Source: Alistipes sp. (lineage in GTDB: Bacteria; Bacteroidota; Bacteroidia; Bacteroidales; Rikenellaceae). Taken from it: DNA of 64,000 bases. A program made the position numbers and the translations under genes. Numbering within the stretch: position 1 is the first letter of the stretch; each line of letters begins with the position of its first letter. This document shows, piece by piece, positions 16,515-25,370 of this stretch. The stretch spans positions 80,994 to 144,993 of the forward strand of contig JAFXIS010000017.1 of the NCBI GenBank assembly GCA_017532885.1, written 5' to 3'. The notes beneath the pieces are model-generated. The model worked only from the letters and a program-made list of their open reading frames with translations, was not told the origin of the DNA and searched no databases.

Positions 16515-19352
16515 TTACTCAGCCTTCTCGGGACGCATAACAACCTTGATAAGGTTACCATCCTCCAGAATCTTCTTTGCCAAAGCCTGAACATCCTCCG
16601 AAGTTACTGACTCAACAGCAGCCTCGTAACCATTTACAACATCTACATTATGCTTGTAGTACTCGTTAATGGCATTTGTCCAGTATGAGTTGTTCTTAAT
16701 CTGCTTGGTGTAGTCCTTAACAAGGAACTCGCGAGTCTTTGACATATCCTCAGCCAAAGGACCCTCGGCTGCAATCTTCTCAATCTCGGCAACTACAATA
16801 GCTGAAAGCTCGTCAGCCATCTGCTCGTTGGTATCAAATTGGATAAGAAGTGAATACTCCTCTGTAGGTCTTGCATCCAGTGCGCCACGAACGCCTACGC
16901 CGTAAGTTCCACCCTTCTCCTCACGGATTGACTTAAGGTAACGATTATCCAAAGCTGATGAGAAGAACTCCATAACAAGTGAATTCTTCAAATTGTAAGC
17001 CTCATCACCTAAATAGTAGAACAAAACTGACACCTTAGGCTGCTCCATAGCCTGACGGAAGTCATTCACCACACCTCCGCGTACACAGCGCACACCATCA
17101 TCAGTAAAGCTGTTGGTTACCTTCTTCGCTACCGGCAATGAACCGATATACTTCTCAACCAAAGGCTGCAACTCCTCGGGTGACATATTACCGATAAAGT
17201 AGAATGTAAAGTCCTTAGCGTTAGAGTAGAGCTTAGAGTGAGTCGCTGCGAGTTTGTCGAACTCAACCTTCTTCAAGTTCTCTGTTGAAATCTGCTGACG
17301 GCGTGGAGAATCTCCATAAATGGTCTTCATCAACTCCTGCGAGAAGATAAAGTCGGGATTTACCTCCTGATTAGCCAACATCGAAGAGATACGACTCATG
17401 AAGTTATCGAAATCTGTCTGGTCGAAGCGAGGAGCAGTAAACTGCAGATATACAAGCTGCAACATAGTCTCCACATCCTTCAGCGATGCCTGACCAGAGA
17501 CAGAGTGCTCATACTGATCAACCCCTGCTCTAACTGATGCAACCTTACCCGCCAACTGCTTACGCAAATCGCTTGCCGAGAACTTCGAAATACCAGACTC
17601 ACTCATCACACTTGTCATAAGCTGTACTGTCCAGTAATCCTCATCGCTAAAGATAGCCGAACCACCATCAGAGATAGCATTCAGGCGAATGCGGTCAGCC
17701 TCATAATCAGTCTGCTTCAATACCACCTTCACGCCATTCTTCAATGTCCACTCGGTAGTACCCATAGCCTCATTCTGTGCAACCTTCTTAACCGGTGAGC
17801 CCTTCAAAACAACATCCTCAGAGATAAGCGGCTCAATTACCACATCATCCTTCAATGCCTCAATTTCGCTCGCTGTAACCTCCTGCAATGCAGCCAAAAG
17901 CTCAGCCTCGGTAGGTACTGCTACGCCCTCCTTAGCCGGAGAGTTCACAATAATAACCATATTCTTACCCGGCTGATAGAGCTGCTGTGCTACCTGGTTA
18001 ATCATTGCCACATTCATCATCTCTACAATTTGCTTGTCGAGCTGATACTCTGTCTCTGCCGATGGCATAGCTGTGCCCTCACGGAAGTTGTCGATGCAAC
18101 GCTGTGCCCAGAAAGCGTGCTTGCGGTCGTTACGGCTGTTGTATTGAGTCTCCAAGCCTGCCAAAACCTTAGCCTTTGCTCGCTCAAACTCGCCCTCGGT
18201 GAAGCCCCAACGGCGGATACGCTCCATCTCGGTAAGGATAGCCTTGTAACCGGTCAAAATCTCGCCATCCTTGGTCATAGCACCACCTACTGTTACATTG
18301 AGTGTGGGGCAAATACCAAAACTTCCGAGAGCACTGAAGTCCGCATTGATGAATGGTGCATTTGGCTTCTCGGACATATCCAACAAGCGCTCAGCTGACA
18401 TGCGGTCCATGAGTGATGTCATCACATCAACAAGCTCGGCAGCCATTGTGCCACGCATATTCTTAGGCATAGCCTGCGACTTGTAGATTACATTAACCTG
18501 AGAGTACTGCTGCTCGGGGTCGGTGAAGATGCTCACGATAGGCTCCTCGTTGTCGGGGATAACCACAACCTCTTTCTTTGCAGCATCAGCCGCAGGTGCA
18601 GGGATATCGGCCATAATGGTCTTAATCTTATGCTCCACAGCATCGACATCGATATCACCGACCACGACAACTGCCTGATAGTCGGGGCGATACCACTTGT
18701 GGTAGAAGTCGCGGATATCCTGATAAGTAAAGCTCTCCAAGCCCTCCAAGTAACCAATCAAGTTACGCTCGGCATAGATAGAGCCCTTACCCACAGCCTT
18801 CAACATAGCGATAGTTGAACGCCAAGAGGCTCCGTCGCGCGTACGCAACTCCTCCTTGATGACGCCACGCTCGTTGTCAATCTCTTCCTCCTCCAACGAG
18901 ATGAAGTGTGACCAATCGTGAAGAATCATCAAAGTTGAGTCGATAACACTCTCGCGAGCTACGGGAACATCGGTCATAAAGTACTGTGTCAAATCCCAAG
19001 AGGTGAAGGCGTTAAGGTTAGCTCCGAACTTCACACCGATTTTCTCCAAATACTCAATCATGGTCTTGTCGGGGTAATTCTTCGTACCGTTGAAGGCCAT
19101 ATGCTCCAAGAAGTGAGCCAAGCCCTGCTGGTTGTCACCCTCCTGTGCCGCACCTACATCGTGTACGATATAGAAGTTAGCCATACCCTGTGGTTTCTCG
19201 TTATGGCGAATGTAATATGTCAAGCCGTTAGGCAACACGCCCTGACGAATCTCCTTGTCAGCAGGAATAGGCTGCATAGGGTCAGCCTGTGCCATCACTG
19301 CCGATGTCGCGCCCAAAATAAAGGCTACGACCATTAAAAACAATCTTTTCAT
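16515..19352 (-). CDS. M16 family zinc metallopeptidase (PqqL/insulinase-like), exported
   Basis: Start at the ATG at 19350-19352 (945 aa), which gives a signal peptide ending in AQA. The inverted zinc motif HFLEH (His80, Glu83, His84) is followed by the family's MAFNGT. Two M16 repeats are recognisable, the second lacking HxxEH, as in PqqL-type fused clamshell peptidases of about 930 residues. It should degrade peptides in the periplasm; PqqL homologues are linked to processing of imported protein substrates. Monocistronic between convergent and divergent neighbours. Confidence 0.92.
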   Translation of the reverse strand: MKRLFLMVVAFILGATSAVMAQADPMQPIPADKEIRQGVLPNGLTYYIRHNEKPQGMANFYIVHDVGAAQEGDNQQGLAHFLEHMAFNGTKNYPDKTMIEYLEKIGVKFGANLNAFTSWDLTQYFMTDVPVARESVIDSTLMILHDWSHFISLEEEEIDNERGVIKEELRTRDGASWRSTIAMLKAVGKGSIYAERNLIGYLEGLESFTYQDIRDFYHKWYRPDYQAVVVVGDIDVDAVEHKIKTIMADIPAPAADAAKKEVVVIPDNEEPIVSIFTDPEQQYSQVNVIYKSQAMPKNMRGTMAAELVDVMTSLMDRMSAERLLDMSEKPNAPFINADFSALGSFGICPTLNVTVGGAMTKDGEILTGYKAILTEMERIRRWGFTEGEFERAKAKVLAGLETQYNSRNDRKHAFWAQRCIDNFREGTAMPSAETEYQLDKQIVEMMNVAMINQVAQQLYQPGKNMVIIVNSPAKEGVAVPTEAELLAALQEVTASEIEALKDDVVIEPLISEDVVLKGSPVKKVAQNEAMGTTEWTLKNGVKVVLKQTDYEADRIRLNAISDGGSAIFSDEDYWTVQLMTSVMSESGISKFSASDLRKQLAGKVASVRAGVDQYEHSVSGQASLKDVETMLQLVYLQFTAPRFDQTDFDNFMSRISSMLANQEVNPDFIFSQELMKTIYGDSPRRQQISTENLKKVEFDKLAATHSKLYSNAKDFTFYFIGNMSPEELQPLVEKYIGSLPVAKKVTNSFTDDGVRCVRGGVVNDFRQAMEQPKVSVLFYYLGDEAYNLKNSLVMEFFSSALDNRYLKSIREEKGGTYGVGVRGALDARPTEEYSLLIQFDTNEQMADELSAIVVAEIEKIAAEGPLAEDMSKTREFLVKDYTKQIKNNSYWTNAINEYYKHNVDVVNGYEAAVESVTSEDVQALAKKILEDGNLIKVVMRPEKAE

Positions 19353-19376
19353 AGTTCTAAAAATATTTAGTTGTTG

Positions 19377-19384
19377 CAAATATA
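19377..19384 (-). promoter_or_regulatory. -7 promoter box for the M16 peptidase gene
   Basis: Minus strand TATATTTG; the nearest TTTG (19410-19413) is 25 bp upstream, too far for a good -33 element. The leader would be about 20 nt. Confidence 0.45.
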
Positions 19385-19621
19385 CACATTTTGATATAAT
19401 TGTCTATTACAAAGAACGATTATTTAACATTTTTATTAGTCGCACAACCTATTTATTTTACTACAAAGCCACCTTATTTTTTTCATACCTCAAAAATTCG
19501 TAATTCCTCGCCCTACCCAAAGATTTATTATTCAAGACCGAAGGGTATTCGTCGCGAGATAAAAATATTGCCCCTCACGCGATTTTTTATTTTCGCATAA
19601 CTATCATTATAAAAATATTCG

Positions 19622-19629
19622 TATATTTG
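19622..19629 (+). promoter_or_regulatory. -7 promoter box for gdhA
   Basis: TATATTTG, about 31 bp upstream of the gdhA ATG; the -33 element is not obvious. The remaining divergent gap 19385-19621 is AT-rich; the only structure I see is TCGCG...CGCGA followed by a T-run near 19553-19588. Confidence 0.5.
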
Positions 19630-19660
19630 TGATAACGAAACTACTAAAAACTGAAGCAAT

Positions 19661-21001
19661 ATGAATGTACACAATGTAATGGCAGACCTCGAGCGCAAAC
19701 ACCCCGGTGAGAGCGAGTATCTGCAGGCAGTTCGCGAGGTCCTTGAATCTATCGAAGAAGTTTACAACGAGCATCCCGAATTTGAGAAGGCTAAAATCGT
19801 AGAGCGCATGGTAGAACCCGACCGTATCTTCACATTCCGCGTAACATGGGTTGATGATAATGGCGAGATTCAGACCAACCTCGGATATCGTGTGCAGTTC
19901 AATAGCGCAATCGGTCCTTACAAGGGAGGTTTGCGTTTCCACTCGGCAGTGAATCCTTCAATGTTGAAGTTCCTCGGCTTCGAGCAGACCTTCAAGAATG
20001 CCCTCACAACCCTACCGATGGGCGGCGCAAAGGGAGGTTCGGATTTCAGCCCCGTAGGTAAGTCTGATGCCGAGATTATGCGTTTCTGCCAGGCCTTCAT
20101 GCTTGAGTTGTGGCGCAATATAGGCGTAGATACCGATGTTCCCGCAGGTGATGTGGGCGTGGGCGGTCGCGAGATAGGATACCTGAATGGCATGTACCAG
20201 AAGTTGGCACGCGAATATCATACCGGTGTTTTGACAGGTAAGGGCATGACTTGGGGAGGCTCGATTCTCCGTCCCGAGGCAACAGGCTTCGGTGCTTTGT
20301 ACTTTGTTGAGCATATGCTGGCAAAGGCTGGCAAGAGCCTCAAGGGTGCTACTATTGCCCTCTCGGGCTTCGGAAATGTGGCTTGGGGTGCAGCGAAGAA
20401 GGCTACCGAGCTCGGCGCTAAGGTTATCGCTATTTCGGGTCCCGACGGTGTTGTTTATAACCCCAACGGCATGACCGACGAGAAGATTGACTATATGTTG
20501 GAGTTGCGCGCTTCGAACCGTAATATCGTGGCTCCTTTTGCCGAGAAATTCCCCGACGCTACATTCACCCCCGGCAAGAAAGCTTGGTCTATCAAGTGTG
20601 ATATCGCACTGCCTTGCGCCTTCCAGAACGAGCTGAACGAGGCCGACGCGAAGGAGTTGTTGGCAAACGGCACTTGGTGCGTTGCCGAGGTATCGAATAT
20701 GGGTTGTACCCCCGAGGCTATCCACACATTCCAGGCAGCAGGCATTTTGTTTGCTCCCGGTAAGGCTGTAAATGCCGGTGGCGTAGCGACATCGGGCTTG
20801 GAGATGACACAGAACTGCATGCACATCTCATGGTCAGGCAAGGAGGTAGACGAGAAGTTGCACTTCATCATGGAGTCTATCCACGAGGCTTGCGTACGCT
20901 TTGGCGAGCAGAAGGATGGCACAATCAACTATGTGAAGGGTGCAAATATCGCCGGCTTTATGAAGGTTGCGCAGGCTATGCTTGAGCAGGGCGTAATCTA
21001 A
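19661..21001 (+). CDS. gdhA: NADP-type glutamate dehydrogenase
   Basis: 446 aa, the size of hexameric bacterial GDH. The substrate-binding segment PMGGAKGGSDF carries the catalytic Lys, followed by VPAGDVGVGGREIGYL, and GFGNVAWGAA is the dinucleotide site. It converts 2-oxoglutarate, ammonia and NADPH to glutamate. In this chromosome it would assimilate the ammonia released by the urease encoded 17 kb away. Monocistronic, ending at a hairpin. Confidence 0.96.
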   Translation: MNVHNVMADLERKHPGESEYLQAVREVLESIEEVYNEHPEFEKAKIVERMVEPDRIFTFRVTWVDDNGEIQTNLGYRVQFNSAIGPYKGGLRFHSAVNPSMLKFLGFEQTFKNALTTLPMGGAKGGSDFSPVGKSDAEIMRFCQAFMLELWRNIGVDTDVPAGDVGVGGREIGYLNGMYQKLAREYHTGVLTGKGMTWGGSILRPEATGFGALYFVEHMLAKAGKSLKGATIALSGFGNVAWGAAKKATELGAKVIAISGPDGVVYNPNGMTDEKIDYMLELRASNRNIVAPFAEKFPDATFTPGKKAWSIKCDIALPCAFQNELNEADAKELLANGTWCVAEVSNMGCTPEAIHTFQAAGILFAPGKAVNAGGVATSGLEMTQNCMHISWSGKEVDEKLHFIMESIHEACVRFGEQKDGTINYVKGANIAGFMKVAQAMLEQGVI

Positions 21002-21043
21002 AATTAAGATTTAGGATTCAGAATTATTTTTGAACAAGAAGAA

Positions 21044-21071
21044 GAGGGTGTCCAACAATTTGGGCACCCTC
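21044..21071 (+). terminator. Hairpin after gdhA
   Basis: GAGGGTGTCCAA pairs with TTGGGCACCCTC over a 4-nt loop with one G-U pair. It is close in sequence to the hairpins at 3484 and 30949. No long T-run follows. Confidence 0.55.
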
Positions 21072-21384
21072 TTGTCACTCTGAGGGCTAAAAAAAGATGA
21101 AAGAGATTCTCACGCAATTATTTTTTTCGTCATTCTGAGGAGGCATTAGCCGACGCGAGAATCTGAAAAAAACAATTGCTCAGAATGACGGCTCAAATCT
21201 TCCTCTTTGCCGAGGTGCGAAGGAGGAAAAGCCGACCTTGCGTCGGGTTAATTTTTAATTTCTTTGCGCCAGCGCTAATTTCTCTAATTTCTCTAAACTC
21301 GCTAAAACAATTTTGAATTTTGAATTCTGAATTTTGAATTTTCAAAAGCGAGGCAGATGCCGAAAGAGCCTTGTTATACGGATT
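21072..21384. repeat. Mosaic of dispersed intergenic repeats between gdhA and the sensor gene
   Basis: This gene-free stretch contains GTCATTCTGA-type elements in both orientations (about 21093-21195), TTTGCGCCAGCGCTAATTTC (21263-21282, again at 31045 with one change), a TTTTGAATT array (21311-21342) and a 37-bp repeat at 21348-21384 that is identical to 31259-31295. I see no reading frame with coding character. Confidence 0.7.
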
Positions 21385-21390
21385 TGTGCA

Positions 21391-24300
21391 TTACTCGCGA
21401 TATTGCTCCAGATATTGATTCGGCAACATACCAAACTGCGCCTGGAAGCACTTTGCAAAGTAGGATGTAGACGAGAATCCCACCATATAGCAAATCTCCG
21501 ACACGCGCAACTTATTATCCCCCGACAAAAGCTCCGCGGCAACTTTCAAACGCATCGTGCGCAGATATTCATTAGGCGTAAGCCCCGTCATCTGCTTAAT
21601 GCGCGTAAAGAAGAGCGTACGGCTCATGCCCACCGCCGAAGCGATATCCTCAATCGTAATTGCCGTATTGGCGATATTATCCATGATATAGGCATTTACC
21701 TGTACCATAAACCTGTTCTCGACGAGCGATTTATTATCCCTGCCGCTCTGCACAAAAGGAGTTTTTGAGTATTTGATTCTCAGCTTATTGCGGCTATATA
21801 TTATAGCATGAATCTGGCGGGTTGCAAAATCCGGAGAAGCCCACTTATCGATGCAGAGGTCCGCTCCTGCCGACAACATATTACTCTTTGCCGCAGGAGA
21901 ACTGTTTTTGGCAAGCACGATAACCGGAATATCATCAATAACCTCATCTGAGCGTATCGCGCGACAGAACTCCTCTCCGGTCATATCCGGAAGTTGCCAA
22001 TCGACCAATATCAGGTCGTAGCGGCTCTCCCCGATGCGCGAGAGTGCCTCCTGGCCACTATTTACCGTATCGACAAAATAACGCGACGAGAAATAGCGCA
22101 CAAAGAAGTCGGTAAACTCCTTATCCTTATCTACCAGCAACAGCGTAGCCTTATACTCGGTGCCATCCTCCGAAATAAACTGCGGAGGCAAAGCCGCAGG
22201 TGTAATAACCTCCTCTTTTTCAGAGGTATCATCCTCCGAAGTTCGGCGAGGCGTTCCCTTGCTGCCATCGGCATTGTCAATCTCCGAAATACTATCCACA
22301 AGTTGCAAAAGTTTCTGGCAGTTGCGCTGTATCATCTCGGCATCTTTGCGCACTTCGTCACTCAAATCTTGCTGGTGAGCAATACTCTCCGCCGGAGCAA
22401 CGATAAGCGACAACGGAGTATAAATCTCCGATGCAATATCCGTAAACCGCTCGAACTTCATCTTCAATACATCGAGGTTATTCTTATGCATCAACGCCTC
22501 GATTTGCTCCTGATGCTGACTCGCGATGCGACGACGCACAAAGGTTGCTATAACGATTAGGATTGCGATGACCATAAATATGTAGACCACAATCATGGCA
22601 TGCGACATCCACCACGGAGGTAACACCTTGATTTCAAACGAGGTGATATCACCAAAAACCTCACCATCATGCGAAGCACTAACCATAAAACGATAGGTTG
22701 CCGGAGCAAGGTTTGTATACGACACGCGGCGCTCGCCGGAGTGCATATAGGTATCGGTCGTAATCCACTCATCGTCGAAATTCTCCAACTTATAACGATA
22801 AGTCGTGCGTTGCGGTGTCGAGTAATTCAATGCAATGAAGCCCAAGCTGAATGACAATTTGCGACTGCGGAACTTCACGCCCTGCTGAGGTATTGTGGGT
22901 ATCGTCGCTCGCTTATCGTCCGAGATATTTTGATTCAGCACACTGAAGTTCGACAATACAACCTCAATATTCTCACGCATATAGCGCTGCTTCAGGTCAT
23001 AAGGATAGAAGCGGTCAATGCCGTTGTTGCTACCCACATAGATATAGCCCGACGAGGTCTTAATGCCGGAGTTGGCGTTGAAGATATTCGCCGAGAGACC
23101 ATCCTCCGAGGTGTATCGCACAAGTGGTCGGTCGGGATGTCTGTAACCATAGTTTATAAGTCCATTATTTGTCGTGAGCCACAACTCCTTATCGGCGTGA
23201 AGAATCTGGAATATGGTACTTATGCCATATGAGCTGTCGGCAAATTCGCGCGTAAGCGTTCCCGACATAATATCATAGCGAAGCAAACCCTGCCCCTGCG
23301 TTCCTATCCATAGGTTGTTACCCTCGACCAGCAGCGAGCCGATAAACGGAGGAATGCTCTCCTTCGCGTCGGGCGTAAAGTTCTCGAATTGCTTTACCGC
23401 GGGCATATAACGCAGCAACCCATTTCCATTTGTTGCAAACCATATATTACCCAACGAATCCTCGCATATATTGGCAACGCGACCATTATAGTTGGTGTCG
23501 TAAACCACCTCTATGCACTGCGTTTGAGGATTGTAGCGGCAGATGTTTCGCATCGTACCAATCCACAACGAGCCCTGCGAATCAGCAAAAATCGAATATA
23601 CATCGAAGTCGGCATGCTCCATGCCATGCATCCTGATTTTATATGAGCGCATCGTCGCCAAATCCACACGATACAGGCCATGTGTAATAGTTCCAACCCA
23701 CAACGCCCCGTCGTGTATCAGCAACGAATGGATATTCAGATTCGGATAGACATAATCCACGACCACCGAGCGATAACGCTCCGTTGTAGGATTGTAGAGG
23801 CTCAAACCACCATCGTCACTGCCAATCCAAATATTTCCGCCAACATCCTCACAGAAGCAACTTATAATCTGTCCGCACCCTTCGGGAATCTTCGGCGAGA
23901 AGAAGATATTTTGCCCCGCAGGCATGTAGTTCAAACCTCCATAGTATGTTCCAATCCACAATCCGCCATCCCTATCGCAAATCATCGCATGGATAAAGTT
24001 GTCGTTCAGTCCCGTAGTCTGCTTTGTGCGACCATCGTCCTCGACTTTGAATGTGCGCTCGCGCGTATTGAACGACACCAGTCCCTGGTCCGTACCCAAT
24101 AACAAAACGCCCTTTTCACGCTCGGTAATTGCGCGGATATTACCACCTGTAAAGGTAGGAACATTGCGCGAGAAGCGCATCGTTGAGCGGTCAAAGAGGA
24201 ATAAGTCACCCGCCATGCCGGCAATCCAGATATTGCCCACATTATCGGCATATATGGTGCTTATGCGCGATATGGATTGTCGCGTAAGCGAATCTTCAAC

Positions 24301-24963
24301 CTTAAAGGTGCTGAAATCATCCTGCTCGGGATTGTAACGACAGATAGAACTGCCGCCCATACCAATCCACACCTGCTGCTCCTCGTCAATGACGATTTTC
24401 GCTACCGTATTGCGTTCAAAGAGCGTCGGATGACTCTTTTCGTCGTATTGCGTGAAGCTCTGCGTCGCGTGATTGTATCGCAGTAGGCCGTGGCCCAATG
24501 TTCCAATCCACATATTCCCCACATAATCGGCTACCATGGTGTATATCAGCACATTATCCAGAAACTTACCGTCAATCGTTATCTGCAGATGCGAGAACTG
24601 CTGCGTATGAGTATCGAAAACATCTATTCCGTCAATTGTTCCTATCCATAGGCGGTCACTACTGTCGGGCCTTTCGCTCGTTATGCAATATATATTATCG
24701 TTGCTCAGACCATCCGATTTGCGATAGTCGGCATAGAATTTCGTGAAATCGTGCGAGTTAAAGCGGTTCAAACCGCCCTTTGTGCCTGCCCAGATATAAC
24801 CGTTATGGTCTTGAAATATACACTGCACGGTATTCGACGAAAGCCCCTCCATATCGGTATAATGGCGGAAACGCCACTCCGAAGCCACTGCCTCCGAGAT
24901 AGTTGAGAGCGTCAGCACCACCAGCCAACACCACAGCATAAGATTTTTTATATATCGCATCAT
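21391..24963 (-). CDS. Hybrid two-component-type sensor/AraC regulator lacking the kinase domain
   Basis: Start chosen at 24963 (1190 aa), giving a signal-anchor N-terminus; 24990 and 24960 are alternatives. Domains in order: signal peptide; two-component propeller repeats (many WIGT/GLxRY units) to about 690; Y_Y_Y domain; membrane helix near 785-808; dimerisation segment about 825-895; response-regulator domain about 940-1044 with Asp988 and Lys1040; AraC DNA-binding domain 1094-1190. The histidine-box reads ASEIYTP, so Ser845 replaces the phosphorylated His, and only about 40 residues separate this box from the receiver, leaving no room for the ATP-binding domain. The receiver's acidic pair is also altered (VDKD). 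It probably signals without its own kinase. Standard homologues sense glycan fragments, but no glycan genes flank it here. Confidence 0.9.
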   Translation of the reverse strand: MMRYIKNLMLWCWLVVLTLSTISEAVASEWRFRHYTDMEGLSSNTVQCIFQDHNGYIWAGTKGGLNRFNSHDFTKFYADYRKSDGLSNDNIYCITSERPDSSDRLWIGTIDGIDVFDTHTQQFSHLQITIDGKFLDNVLIYTMVADYVGNMWIGTLGHGLLRYNHATQSFTQYDEKSHPTLFERNTVAKIVIDEEQQVWIGMGGSSICRYNPEQDDFSTFKVEDSLTRQSISRISTIYADNVGNIWIAGMAGDLFLFDRSTMRFSRNVPTFTGGNIRAITEREKGVLLLGTDQGLVSFNTRERTFKVEDDGRTKQTTGLNDNFIHAMICDRDGGLWIGTYYGGLNYMPAGQNIFFSPKIPEGCGQIISCFCEDVGGNIWIGSDDGGLSLYNPTTERYRSVVVDYVYPNLNIHSLLIHDGALWVGTITHGLYRVDLATMRSYKIRMHGMEHADFDVYSIFADSQGSLWIGTMRNICRYNPQTQCIEVVYDTNYNGRVANICEDSLGNIWFATNGNGLLRYMPAVKQFENFTPDAKESIPPFIGSLLVEGNNLWIGTQGQGLLRYDIMSGTLTREFADSSYGISTIFQILHADKELWLTTNNGLINYGYRHPDRPLVRYTSEDGLSANIFNANSGIKTSSGYIYVGSNNGIDRFYPYDLKQRYMRENIEVVLSNFSVLNQNISDDKRATIPTIPQQGVKFRSRKLSFSLGFIALNYSTPQRTTYRYKLENFDDEWITTDTYMHSGERRVSYTNLAPATYRFMVSASHDGEVFGDITSFEIKVLPPWWMSHAMIVVYIFMVIAILIVIATFVRRRIASQHQEQIEALMHKNNLDVLKMKFERFTDIASEIYTPLSLIVAPAESIAHQQDLSDEVRKDAEMIQRNCQKLLQLVDSISEIDNADGSKGTPRRTSEDDTSEKEEVITPAALPPQFISEDGTEYKATLLLVDKDKEFTDFFVRYFSSRYFVDTVNSGQEALSRIGESRYDLILVDWQLPDMTGEEFCRAIRSDEVIDDIPVIVLAKNSSPAAKSNMLSAGADLCIDKWASPDFATRQIHAIIYSRNKLRIKYSKTPFVQSGRDNKSLVENRFMVQVNAYIMDNIANTAITIEDIASAVGMSRTLFFTRIKQMTGLTPNEYLRTMRLKVAAELLSGDNKLRVSEICYMVGFSSTSYFAKCFQAQFGMLPNQYLEQYRE

Positions 24964-25042
24964 AATCTTTAGCGCTCTTTTTCGGGGCATTGTGCCGCCC
25001 TATAATCGCTCCATTACATTAATTCAATGGCGCCACCCTCCC

Positions 25043-25050
25043 CAAATTTA
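25043..25050 (-). promoter_or_regulatory. -7 promoter box for the sensor/AraC gene
   Basis: Minus strand TAAATTTG, about 80 bp upstream of the chosen start; the -33 element is weak. It lies between the tRNA terminator and the gene. Confidence 0.4.
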
Positions 25051-25110
25051 TGTAAAAATAGACTATTTTTGCGACATATCCAATTTTTGGGTGATTTTTT
25101 GGGTTATGGG

Positions 25111-25157
25111 AAAAGAAAAAGCGATGTAAGTTGCTGATTATTAGCTTCTTGCATCGC
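25111..25157 (-). terminator. Intrinsic terminator of the tRNA-Glu transcript
   Basis: On the minus strand GCGATG, AAG and GCT pair with AGC, CTT and CATCGC across a 7-nt loop, followed by TTTTTCTTTT. A good intrinsic terminator a few bases beyond the tRNA. Confidence 0.8.
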
Positions 25158-25165
25158 CTTCTTTG

Positions 25166-25237
25166 TAGTGGATAGGGGATTCGAACCCCTATGTCATGCG
25201 TGAGAGGCATGTATCCTAGCCCTTAGATGAATCCACC
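25166..25237 (-). tRNA. tRNA-Glu (anticodon CUC)
   Basis: The minus strand folds into a full cloverleaf: acceptor GGTGGAT/ATCCACT (first pair G-U), D arm ATCT/GGAT, anticodon stem CATGC/GCATG with loop CTCTCAC (anticodon CTC), and T arm AGGGG-TTCGAAT-CCCCT. The 3' CCA is not encoded, so it depends on a CCA-adding enzyme (one candidate at 48187-49623). CUC reads only GAG; a UUC glutamate tRNA must exist elsewhere. Confidence 0.93.
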
Positions 25238-25254
25238 ATTGTTGTTTCGTGGTG

Positions 25255-25285
25255 CAAATATAGAGCAAAAAAATGATTCTGCAAA
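25255..25285 (-). promoter_or_regulatory. Promoter of tRNA-Glu
   Basis: Minus strand TTTG (25282-25285), 19-bp spacer, TATATTTG (25255-25262): a consensus Bacteroidetes promoter just upstream of the tRNA. Confidence 0.8.
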
Positions 25286-25331
25286 TTTTTTTCAAAAAAA
25301 AGTGCATTTTTCTGCCTAAATTGCCTCTCAA

Positions 25332-25359
25332 CGCCCTAAAAAGCGCTTTCGCAAGGGCG
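25332..25359 (-). terminator. Possible hairpin after the TolC-like gene
   Basis: GCCCT...AGGGC with an inner GCG/CGC helix lies just past the stop of the outer-membrane efflux gene. There is no T-run, so activity as a terminator is uncertain. Confidence 0.35.
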
Positions 25360-25370
25360 GCTATATATTA

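Noticed and set aside
20012..20824. 270-codon minus-strand frame within gdhA
   Set aside because: Fully inside gdhA, which has complete family conservation; the antisense translation has no features.
21311..21342. Repeated TTTTGAATT units as a CRISPR array
   Set aside because: No spacers, units are only 9 bp and irregular, no cas genes nearby.
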